From a virus, in the IMG/VR virus record IMGVR_UViG_3300045806_000141, positions 1-28,504 of that record: a stretch of 28,504 bases of DNA; one strand, 5' to 3'. Within the stretch, counting starts at the first letter, position 1. Every line of letters starts with the position of its first letter. This document shows, piece after piece, positions 22,042 through 28,504 of this stretch. The notes under the pieces were generated by a model. It made no database searches. It worked only from the letters and a program-made list of their open reading frames with translations, and had not been told where the DNA came from. A program made the translations under genes and the position numbers.

Positions 22042-25001
22042 TGTTCGGATCGCCATCCCAGAAGCAGACCATCGACAGCCAGCTGCGCATTCAAACCGCG
22101 CTGCAGGGCAAGGCGATCCCTTTGGCCTGGGGTCAGCCCCGTTTGGCCTGCAATCTGATCTGGTATGGCGACTTTTCGTCACACGGCGGCGGCTCGGGCG
22201 GCAAGGGCGGCGGCGGCAAGGGAAGCAGCAGCGTCACCTATTCGGCTAGCCTTATCATGTCGCTGTGCGAGACGCCGATCGCCGCCTTCGGCACGGTTTG
22301 GGTGAACGCGACGGCATCGAGTTTGGCGGCGCTCGATCTCGCCGGGTTCGGCGGTGGCTACTCGCAAACCCCCTGGTCCTATCTGACCTCGATCCACCCC
22401 GATCAGGCATTGGCTTATCGTGGTCTGAGCTATGTGGCCGGTGCGGCGTTCAACCTGGGCAACAGCTCGTCGCTGCCGAACCTCACCGTCGAGGCCAGGA
22501 TGGTGATCTCGAATGCCTATTCCGGCGTTCCAGACGCTGATCCGGCGCCGGTGATGACTGACTTTCTGACCAATCCCACCTCTGGCGTCGGCTTCCCGTC
22601 CGCCTTTCTTGGCGACCTCACCACCTGGTCGAACTACTGCATCGCGAACGGCCTGGTCGTCAGCCCGGTGATCACCGATCAGGCCGAGGCGCGGCAGTTC
22701 ATCCAGGATTTGCTCGACGCCACGAACAGCGCGGCGGTCTGGTCGGGGGGACTTCTGAAAGTGGTGCCTTACGGCGATACCTCGATCACCGCCAACGGCC
22801 GAACCTACACCGCGCCAAGCGCCCCACTCTACACGCTGGGCGATGCCGACTTCAAACCGCCGCAGGGCAGCAACCCGAGCAGCGCGACCGCGCTTTCCAG
22901 TTCCGATCCGGTGCAGGTAAGCATCAAGCGGCCGTCCGATCAGCAGAACAGCTTCACGATCGAATTTCTCGACCGCACAAACACCTACAACGCCACGGTG
23001 ATCGAAGCCCCGGACGACGCCAGCATCGAGGAATACGGGCTGCGGCGCACGCCGAAGACGCTGCATTTTTTCTGCTTGCAGTCGGCCGCGATGATGTCGG
23101 CCCAGCTGATGCTGGGACGTCAGGCTGTGCTGAAGACCTTCTCGGTGACCCTTGGCGCGGAATACATTCTGCTCGATCCTATGGACATCGTGGCGCTCTC
23201 CGACCCCGCCCTTGGGGTGTCGCCGCAATGGGTGCGCATCACTGAAATCACCGAAAATGCCGACGCCACGCTGACCTTCTTCGCCGAGGAATACCTCGCG
23301 GGCACGGCATCCGCGCCGCTTTATGCCGCACAGCCCGGACTGGCGGTGAACCCTGGCTGGAACACGCCCGTCGCCAGCGTCATCGCCCCGGTGATCTTCG
23401 AGCCGACCTATGCGGCGGCAGGCGCCACCGAAATCTGGATCGCCATCGGCGCACCCGCCAATTTCGGCGGTGCGGACATCTGGGTGTCGACGGATAACAG
23501 CACCTTCACCCTCGCCGGCACGTTCGACGGCAACTCGCGCGTCGGCATCCTCACCGGCGGCTTGCCCTCGGTGCCTCCGGCATCGCCTGGGCTGCCGACG
23601 ATCGACGCTACAAACACGTTGACGGTGTCGATGGCCGAGACCGGCGCGCAGCTGCTCAGCGGCACGCATGACGACGCCCAGTCGGCCAACACGATCTGCT
23701 ATGTCGGCGGCGAGTTCCTCTCCTACGCCACGGCGACGCTTGGCGCCGGCAGCACCTATTCGCTCAGCTATCTGGTGCGCGGACAATTCGATAGCGCTCC
23801 CGTCGCATCGAGCGCAGGCACGCCGTTGGTGCGCCTGAGCTCCGGCAGCTACTTCCGCTTCCCGCTGTCCGACGACCGGATCGGCGCGACGCTCTATTTC
23901 AAGATTTTGCCGGTCAACGCCTTCGGCGGCGGCCAGCCGACGCTCGATGAGGTGAGCAGCTATCCCTACACGGTGCAGGGCGTGGCGCTGGCTGAGGCGC
24001 TGGCGGCTCCAACCAACCTCAGCACCAGCTACATCGCGCAATACACCGCCCTGAGCTGGCGCGAGGTCTCGGACTGGCGTGGTCCGGACTATGAAATCCG
24101 CAAGGGCTCAAGCTGGGCGAGCGGCCTGCGTCTCGGCTCGGTCGCCCATCCGCCCTTCACAGTCTATGGCGACGACACCTATTGGGTCGCTGCGGTCGTC
24201 GCACCAGCTCCTGGCGTGGTTGTTTACAGCGCGCCGGTGTCGGTCTCGATCCAGGGGTCGGCGATCGTCACCAACGTCGCCGCGACCTGGGATGAATTCG
24301 CCACCGCGTGGACGGGCACGCTGGGCGGCGGCGCGGTGATCTCAGGCAGCATCGTCACAACCGGCGGAGGTCCGACTTCCCAGGTGTCCGGCACTTATGA
24401 AATCCCGACCGGACACGAAATCGATGTCGGCCGAGCCTGCGCCTGCAATGTGCTGATCAATTGGAGTTCCGCCGGCTATCCGGCCGGGCAGAACGTCCTC
24501 AGCATCACCGATTGGTTGGCGATCAGCGATTTCCTCGGTGCGGCCTCGGCCTCGGCCGTCCAGGTCTACCCGGAGATCGCCATCAGTCAGGATGGCTCGA
24601 CCTGGGGTGCGTGGCAGCGGTTCGTGCCGGGAGCCTATGTCGGCCGCAAGTTCAAGGCGCGGATGCAAATCCAGACCACCGATCCGGCCACCCAGGCAGC
24701 CCTGCTGACGTTCACCTTCTTCGTCTCGGCGCCGGAGCGCGACGATCATTATATGGCGCTGTCGGTGCCATCCGGTGGTCTGACCTTGTCTTTTAAGCCG
24801 GACGGCAGCGGCGCCGCAGTGCCGTTTAACGGCGGTCCGGGCAGCGCATCCGTCCCGGCCATTCAAGGCACCATCATCGGCGGATCGTCGGGAGATACGC
24901 TGATCGTCAGTTCGGAGAGCCTCTCGGGCTGCACTGTCCAGGTGCAGAATGGCGGCTCCGGCGTCGCCCGCACCGTCAACCTCCTCGTGCAGGGATATTG
25001 A
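22041..25001 (+). CDS. Tail hub / host specificity protein (986 aa)
   Basis: A 986-aa protein opening QLRIQTALQGKAIPLAWGQPRLACNLIWYGDF, the signature N-terminus of the alphaproteobacterial phage and GTA tail hub. A Gly/Ser/Lys linker (GGGSGGKGGGGKGSSSVTY) precedes the hub domain. Residues about 300-420 (PVQVSIKRPSDQQNSFTIEFLDRTNTYN, GLRRTPKTLHFFCLQSAAMMSAQL) resemble the phage-tail_3 domain. The rest is a row of beta domains with fibronectin-like features (for example ALSWREVSDWRGPDYEIRKGSSWASG), suited to contact with the cell surface. No TIM-barrel glycosidase domain like that of the GTA homologue is visible. This is the largest gene and likely sets the host range with the fibres that follow. 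Confidence 0.85.
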   Translation: MFGSPSQKQTIDSQLRIQTALQGKAIPLAWGQPRLACNLIWYGDFSSHGGGSGGKGGGGKGSSSVTYSASLIMSLCETPIAAFGTVWVNATASSLAALDLAGFGGGYSQTPWSYLTSIHPDQALAYRGLSYVAGAAFNLGNSSSLPNLTVEARMVISNAYSGVPDADPAPVMTDFLTNPTSGVGFPSAFLGDLTTWSNYCIANGLVVSPVITDQAEARQFIQDLLDATNSAAVWSGGLLKVVPYGDTSITANGRTYTAPSAPLYTLGDADFKPPQGSNPSSATALSSSDPVQVSIKRPSDQQNSFTIEFLDRTNTYNATVIEAPDDASIEEYGLRRTPKTLHFFCLQSAAMMSAQLMLGRQAVLKTFSVTLGAEYILLDPMDIVALSDPALGVSPQWVRITEITENADATLTFFAEEYLAGTASAPLYAAQPGLAVNPGWNTPVASVIAPVIFEPTYAAAGATEIWIAIGAPANFGGADIWVSTDNSTFTLAGTFDGNSRVGILTGGLPSVPPASPGLPTIDATNTLTVSMAETGAQLLSGTHDDAQSANTICYVGGEFLSYATATLGAGSTYSLSYLVRGQFDSAPVASSAGTPLVRLSSGSYFRFPLSDDRIGATLYFKILPVNAFGGGQPTLDEVSSYPYTVQGVALAEALAAPTNLSTSYIAQYTALSWREVSDWRGPDYEIRKGSSWASGLRLGSVAHPPFTVYGDDTYWVAAVVAPAPGVVVYSAPVSVSIQGSAIVTNVAATWDEFATAWTGTLGGGAVISGSIVTTGGGPTSQVSGTYEIPTGHEIDVGRACACNVLINWSSAGYPAGQNVLSITDWLAISDFLGAASASAVQVYPEIAISQDGSTWGAWQRFVPGAYVGRKFKARMQIQTTDPATQAALLTFTFFVSAPERDDHYMALSVPSGGLTLSFKPDGSGAAVPFNGGPGSASVPAIQGTIIGGSSGDTLIVSSESLSGCTVQVQNGGSGVARTVNLLVQGY

Positions 25002-25002
25002 G

Positions 25003-25953
25003 ATGACCACGCATCAGCTGCCGACGACCGGCACCATCTCTGGCGTCGCCGAACAGGGCCTTATCAACGCGGCTCTGGCCGTGCTGGCGACGATGGCCCA
25101 GGGCACGCCCGCTCCCACAACGACATCGACCGGGCTGAGCAGCTTGGGGGGCATTTGGTGGCACAACACCAGCAACGGCCAGATTTCGGTGCGCAACCAG
25201 GCTGACAGCGCCTGGGTGTTGGTGGGCACGATCAACGAGACCGCAGGGCTGTTCACTCCGGCCGGGGTGCTGCCGGGGTCGACCTACCTCCCCCTGGCGG
25301 GCGGCACGCTGACCGGGACGCTGACGATCAGCATCGGCGGCGTCGTCGTCTCGGCCGGCGGAATTTCGGTCGCAGCGGGCGGCGCATCGATCACCGGCAC
25401 CGTGTCGATCACCGGAAACTCCACGGTGACCGGCACGCTCCATGCCACTGGCAATGCGACATTCGATGCGGGCGTCTCTGTCGGCGGGCAGATCGTCGCG
25501 GGGGCAAGTGGCATAAAATTCTCGGACAGCACAGTCATGACGACCGTGCCGAACCTCTCCCCCTATGCCCTCACCACATCCTTATCGGCGTATGCACTTT
25601 CGACGAGCCTCGGCAACTTTGCCGGGGTGGTCAATGTCTCGGCAGCCGCCACTCTGACCCAGGCCCAGACCGGTAATTTAATCAATATCGGCGGGTCTGG
25701 CGCCTATACCTTGACGCTGCCATCGCCCTCCGTCGTTGGATCGGTGCTGCGGTTTTTCGCGGGGGCATCCGTGGGATCGACCGTTGTCTTGTCCGGCAAC
25801 ATCAATGGCAGCGCCACGACGTCGTTCACGGTCAATGCTGGCTATGGTGGCCAAACCACGCTGGTTGCGACCGGATCGACGTGGCTGGCGCTGGCCAACG
25901 TGGTCGGGGCTTCGACTGATACCGGCGGCAGTAGCGGCGGCGGCGGCCCCTGA
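25003..25953 (+). CDS. Tail fibre-like protein (316 aa)
   Basis: ATG 25003 comes 1 base after the hub stop. The protein starts TTHQLPTTGTISGVAEQGLINAALAVLATMA, then GGIWWHNTSNGQISVRNQADSAWVLVG, a motif common in tail fibre attachment regions. The middle is a run of short G-T-S-V strands (GTLTGTLTISIGGVVVSAGGISVAAGG and SITGNSTVTGTLHATGNATFD), the profile of a trimeric beta-helix shaft; a second part has ALTTSLSAYALSTSLGN. It ends with a Gly/Ser tail. The stop is followed 6 bases later by element copy 4, so it closes the third block. Assigned by composition and position. Confidence 0.8.
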   Translation: MTTHQLPTTGTISGVAEQGLINAALAVLATMAQGTPAPTTTSTGLSSLGGIWWHNTSNGQISVRNQADSAWVLVGTINETAGLFTPAGVLPGSTYLPLAGGTLTGTLTISIGGVVVSAGGISVAAGGASITGTVSITGNSTVTGTLHATGNATFDAGVSVGGQIVAGASGIKFSDSTVMTTVPNLSPYALTTSLSAYALSTSLGNFAGVVNVSAAATLTQAQTGNLINIGGSGAYTLTLPSPSVVGSVLRFFAGASVGSTVVLSGNINGSATTSFTVNAGYGGQTTLVATGSTWLALANVVGASTDTGGSSGGGGP

Positions 25954-25958
25954 TAGGG

Positions 25959-25976
25959 TCGCATCGGACAGCCTGA
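25959..25976 (+). promoter_or_regulatory. Late-block element, copy 4 (TCGCATCGGACAGCCTGA)
   Basis: Fourth copy (N = C), 6 bases after the fibre stop (25953) and 43 bases before ATG 26020. Preceded by ATAGGG and followed by AATAG, like copy 2. Predicted activator site for the tail fibre block. Confidence 0.7.
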
Positions 25977-25979
25977 ATA

Positions 25980-26006
25980 GGCGCTTAAGGGGCGGTTAAG
26001 CTCGCC
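25980..26006 (+). repeat. Inverted repeat downstream of element copy 4
   Basis: GGCGCTTAA (25980-25988), spacer GGGGCGG, TTAAGCTCGCC (25996-26006): the arms pair apart from one bulged base. It falls in the leader of the last block, before the GAGGTG ribosome site at 26010. It could be a leader hairpin; no function is shown. Confidence 0.4.
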
Positions 26007-26019
26007 TTTGAGGTGACTT

Positions 26020-26210
26020 ATGACGGTTGAGACGTCGATTATCCAGGGCGAGGCGTGGGGGTTGGGATGTATGCTGCTGCGACGATCATTGCCGTGGTCA
26101 AGGATCAGCAGGGCAACCTCATTCAGCAGTTGACGGTGTTCCTAGGACAAGCTGTCGGCTCCTTTTTTGTCGCCGCCACGTCCACTCCAACATGGCCTGT
26201 CGGGCGGTAG
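26020..26210 (+). pseudogene. Frameshifted paralogue of the next small tail protein
   Basis: ATG 26020 has a good ribosome site (GAGGTG, 5 bases away). The frame reads MTVETSIIQGEAWG up to a run of five Gs (26057-26061) and then drifts to an early stop (TGA 26131). From the G run, the -1 frame reads VGMYAAATIIAVVKDQQGN and ends TWPVGR, stop TAG 26208. Joined, it parallels the next gene (MTVELTANQGSPWGVG ... AWPVGR), so these are tandem paralogues and a single G is missing here. Alternatives: a -1 programmed slip on GGG, a sequencing error in the homopolymer, or a separate 47-aa gene starting at ATG 26067. Even repaired, it stops about 27 residues earlier than its neighbour. Confidence 0.55.
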
Positions 26211-26230
26211 AGTGGCGGAGGAGGTGCAGC

Positions 26231-26533
26231 GTGACTGTCGAATTGACCGCAAATCAGGGCTCTCCGTGGGGTGTCGGGCTGCAGTTGGCCGATGATGCCG
26301 GCAACCCGTTGTCTGCATCGGGCAGCATCACCGTCAATATCCTGGGCGACGCTGGTGACATTATCGCCTCAGCGGTGATGCAGCCCAGTCCCACACCTGG
26401 CGTCTATTTTGCGCTCTGGGAGACGACGGCAGCGTGGCCAGTGGGCCGATTGATCGTTTCCATGCACGCACCAATCGGTGGCCTGGTCTTCGTGGGGCCA
26501 TTGGTCCGCCTCAATGTCGCGAGGGCATCATGA
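26231..26533 (+). CDS. Small tail-associated beta protein (100 aa)
   Basis: GTG 26231 follows a strong GGAGGAGGTG ribosome site by 5 bases. The product, 100 aa, is a compact beta-rich domain: TVELTANQGSPWGVGLQLAD, GSITVNILGDAGDIIASAVM, PGVYFALWETTAAWPVGRLIVSM, ending GPLVRLNV. Such domains are common small accessory proteins near tail fibres in phages of GC-rich bacteria, where they may serve as fibre or baseplate attachments; the family name is not certain. Its frameshifted sister lies directly upstream. The stop overlaps the next ATG (ATGA at 26530-26533). Confidence 0.7.
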   Translation: MTVELTANQGSPWGVGLQLADDAGNPLSASGSITVNILGDAGDIIASAVMQPSPTPGVYFALWETTAAWPVGRLIVSMHAPIGGLVFVGPLVRLNVARAS

Positions 26534-26886
26534 TTTTCTCGGTCGTATCGCTCACCGACGCGCAATTGGCGGCGCTGTTTGGCCTGACGGCCAGCTATTC
26601 GGGCGGCGACACCGTCGGCCAGGTCGCCTCCACCGGTAACACCGCCCAGTCCGCCGCGGTGCTGCCGTACACGGTCAACGTGCTTATGCCGGGCGCAGGC
26701 TCTGCATTTGTGCTACAAAAGACGATTGCAAAATCTGGCGTGCGCAACCGCACCGGTGGCACCGTGACGATCTTTGCGCCGGCGGGCGATGTGCTGCCCA
26801 GCGCGTCTGGATCGGTGCAGAGCGTCACCGTGGCAGATGGCGACGACGCCAATTTCACCCGGATCGGCGAGGAGTGGATCTATTGA
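26530..26886 (+). CDS. Small tail fibre-region protein (118 aa)
   Basis: ATG 26530 lies inside the stop of the previous gene. The 118-aa product begins MIFSVVSLTDAQLAALFGLTASY and continues with strand-rich sequence such as LPYTVNVLMPGAGSAFVLQKT and RNRTGGTVTIFAPAGDVLP, then VTVADGDDANFTRIGEEWIY. The VADGDDANFTRIG..W ending resembles the terminal segment of repeat units in phage fibre proteins. No enzymatic motif is visible. It shares its stop base with the large fibre gene (TGATG at 26884-26888), so these genes are translated as a unit. Confidence 0.7.
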   Translation: MIFSVVSLTDAQLAALFGLTASYSGGDTVGQVASTGNTAQSAAVLPYTVNVLMPGAGSAFVLQKTIAKSGVRNRTGGTVTIFAPAGDVLPSASGSVQSVTVADGDDANFTRIGEEWIY

Positions 26887-28504
26887 TGCGCAAGATTACT
26901 GCCGGCCTGCTGGCTGTCGGCCTACTGATTAATCCTGCCGTCGCTCAGCAGGCGGGCACTCTGCAAGCCCGCAATAACCTATTGGATATCGCGTCCCCGT
27001 CTGCAGCTCTGGCGAATATCGGCGGCGTGACATCCGTGCAGGTCGGGCGGGAGATAGCCGCCGCGTTTGCCGCCTATCTCCCGCCCGTCACTTCCGTCGC
27101 CGGTCGCATGGGGGATGTTACGCTCACCCATTCCGACATCACGGACTGGGCGAGCGCCACGTCAGGTTTTGTTACCGGCTCCAGCCTTTCCAGCGCGCTG
27201 GCGTCTTACACGTCGCCGGTCTCTTCGGTGGCTGGCCGCACGGGCGCGGTGACACTCAGCCATGCCGATTTGACCGATTGGACGTCCGCGCTGTCCGGCT
27301 ATCTGACGAGCAGCTCGGCGGCCTCGACCTATGTCAGTCTGTCGTCGCTGTCCTCCTACGCTCCGCTGGCGTCGCCGGCATTGACAGGCGCGCCGACCGC
27401 TCCGACAGCCTCCGCTGGCACCAACACCACGCAGATCGCCACCACGGCGTTTGTCGCCGGTGCCGGCTACCAGTCGGCGAGCCAGGTCAATGCGCTGATC
27501 GCCTCGGCACTTAGCGGCTATCTGACGAGCAGCTCGGCGGCCTCGACCTATGTCAGTCTGTCGTCGCTGTCCTCCTACGCTCCGCTGGCGTCGCCGGCAT
27601 TGACAGGCGCGCCGACCGCTCCGACAGCCTCCGCTGGCACCAACACCACGCAGATCGCCACCACGGCGTTTGTCGCCGGTGCCGGCTACCAGTCGGCGAG
27701 CCAGGTCAATGCGCTGATCGCCTCGGCACTTAGCGGCTATCTGACGAGCAGCTCGGCGGCCTCGACCTATGTCAGTCTGTCGTCGCTGTCCTCCTACGCT
27801 CCGCTGGCGTCGCCGGCATTGACAGGCGCGCCGACCGCTCCGACGGCTACCACCAGCGACAGCTCTACCCGGATCGCCACCACCGCATACGTCCAGGCGC
27901 AGCCAGGCATCTGGGGCACCGGGATGGATGGCGCGCTGACCATCAGCAGCGGCACCGTGACGCTGACGCACGACGCCAATTACACCGCCTTGACGATCAG
28001 CGGCACTGGCCGGCTGGTGCTCGCCGGGTGGCACCTATACGTCGCCGGCACGCTCGATCTGTCAGCCGCACCCCCCGGTGCAATTGTCGGCTCAGCTGTC
28101 ACCACCGGTGCATCGGCGAGCGGTGCCATCGGTGGTGCGTGGAGCAATAATCTCATCCCGATTGGGACGTCGCTCCCGGTGCCGTATGTCAACGTCAACA
28201 CAATTTCTGGTGGGACCGGGGGGGCCGGTAATGGGGCCGCCGGCGGTGGTGTGGCCCCCTACTACGGCCAGTTTTCATATTTGGGCGGCGGCTCGTCGGC
28301 AGGTGGTAATGGGGGCGCGGGCGGCGGAGGTGCAAAAGCTGGCGGTGGATCTCCATCGTATTTTGCCACAGGCAGCTCCACCGCCGCCCCCATTGTCCTG
28401 CCATCGGATTGGATCAAGATCATCGGGCTTAATGGCAGTAACGGGACCACGATTGCCTATCTCAATGTCGTCGGCAGCGCCGGCGGTGCAGGCGGGGGAG
28501 ACGG
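26886..28504 (+). CDS. Large tail fibre with N-terminal signal peptide (3' end outside window)
   Basis: The frame is open from ATG 26886 to the edge (539 codons), so the gene is truncated by the window. It begins with a typical Sec signal peptide, MRKITAGLLAVGLLINPAVA-QQ, then ARNNLLDIASPSAALANIGG. Two copies of a fibre motif follow (SVAGRMGDVTLTHSDITDW and SVAGRTGAVTLSHADLTDW), then 2.5 exact copies of a 73-residue unit containing PLASPALTGAPTAPTA and TTQIATTAFV, a known tail fibre repeat type. After WGTGMDGALTISSGTVTLT comes a Gly-rich region (GGTGGAGNGAAGGG). Its fibre nature is clear. The signal peptide is odd for a phage structural protein and is discussed among the findings. Confidence 0.85.
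   Translation, partial: MRKITAGLLAVGLLINPAVAQQAGTLQARNNLLDIASPSAALANIGGVTSVQVGREIAAAFAAYLPPVTSVAGRMGDVTLTHSDITDWASATSGFVTGSSLSSALASYTSPVSSVAGRTGAVTLSHADLTDWTSALSGYLTSSSAASTYVSLSSLSSYAPLASPALTGAPTAPTASAGTNTTQIATTAFVAGAGYQSASQVNALIASALSGYLTSSSAASTYVSLSSLSSYAPLASPALTGAPTAPTASAGTNTTQIATTAFVAGAGYQSASQVNALIASALSGYLTSSSAASTYVSLSSLSSYAPLASPALTGAPTAPTATTSDSSTRIATTAYVQAQPGIWGTGMDGALTISSGTVTLTHDANYTALTISGTGRLVLAGWHLYVAGTLDLSAAPPGAIVGSAVTTGASASGAIGGAWSNNLIPIGTSLPVPYVNVNTISGGTGGAGNGAAGGGVAPYYGQFSYLGGGSSAGGNGGAGGGGAKAGGGSPSYFATGSSTAAPIVLPSDWIKIIGLNGSNGTTIAYLNVVGSAGGAGGGD
27297..27844 (+). repeat. Tandem 219-bp repeat, 2.5 exact copies, in the tail fibre gene
   Basis: Copy 1 is 27297-27515, copy 2 is 27516-27734, and a partial copy 3 is 27735-27844 (110 bp). 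No difference is seen between the copies by eye. The period is 219 bases = 73 codons, so repeat number changes would keep the frame. Each unit encodes GYLTSSSAASTYVSLSSL and then ASPALTGAPTAPTA. The exact identity, including silent positions, points to recent duplication. Confidence 0.92.

Noticed and set aside
22179-24041. 620-codon open frame on the - strand opposite the tail hub gene
   Set aside because: It lies wholly opposite a well-supported gene, has the Arg/His/Gly-rich composition of an antisense frame in GC-rich DNA, and shows no domain. The same holds for the long - strand frames at 10448-11578, 12169-13458, 6621-7724 and 27162-28034.
20010-25001. Whole window as a gene transfer agent
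   Set aside because: Only the tail-tip genes follow GTA order; DUF2730, DUF3486, the terminase, the DUF935 portal with MuF and the Mor/C-like gene are those of a transposable phage.
27297-27844. Tandem repeats considered as a CRISPR array
   Set aside because: The units are 219 bp, adjoin directly without spacers and encode in-frame fibre repeats.
1-28504. tRNA, rRNA or insertion sequence genes
   Set aside because: No cloverleaf-like segment, rRNA signature, transposase frame or flanking terminal repeats were recognised anywhere in the window.

Overview
The window is a stretch of a Mu-like (transposable) siphophage genome, most likely a prophage in an alphaproteobacterium. This rests on the order of recognisable families: a Mor/C-type activator; DUF2730, gp26-like, DUF3486 small terminase, large terminase and a DUF935-type portal with a Mu F domain (the Mu gp25-gp30 order); a protease/scaffold and major capsid protein; and a non-contractile tail ending in a cassette laid out like the tail-tip genes of the Rhodobacter gene transfer agent. 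DNA is GC-rich throughout, and genes are packed with ATGA, GTGA or TGATG overlaps. Nearly everything reads on the + strand. The transposase, ATPase and repressor genes and both phage ends lie outside the window, so 'transposable' is inferred from the late-gene order and the Mor/C-like gene, not from a transposase.

Layout. (i) 1-570: end of the early/middle region, closed by a strong palindromic terminator. (ii) 616-993: a lone lipoprotein gene on the - strand, a moron-like cargo gene. (iii) 1061-1933: a perfect dyad operator, a small DUF4258-like gene and the Mor/C-like activator. (iv) 1958-10411: first late block, with membrane/lipoprotein genes, a serine lipase-like protein, packaging genes, a portal-MuF-nuclease fusion and a GH108 endolysin. 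(v) 10556-17059: second block, with protease/scaffold, capsid, connectors, tail terminator, tail tube and tail chaperones (probable -1 frameshift). (vi) 17069-25953: third block, with tape measure, DUF2460, DUF2163, NlpC/P60 peptidase, tail hub and a fibre protein. (vii) 25959 to the end: fourth block, with two related small proteins (the first frameshifted), a small protein and a large tail fibre that runs off the window.

The most striking non-coding signal is an 18-base element, TCGCATCGGACAGNCTGA. It occurs four times, always between genes and always in the same orientation, 32-61 bases before the first gene of each late block; only one of its 18 positions varies. Together with a Mor/C-family gene just upstream of the first copy, this looks like a four-promoter late regulon comparable to Mu's C-activated Plys, PI, PP and Pmom, but with an unrelated site. 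Other points of interest are the three-domain portal fusion carrying a predicted RNase toxin domain, a lipase-like enzyme among the lysis-region genes, a tail fibre with a Sec-type signal peptide and 2.5 perfect 219-bp tandem repeats, and two G5 runs where -1 frameshifting would join reading frames.
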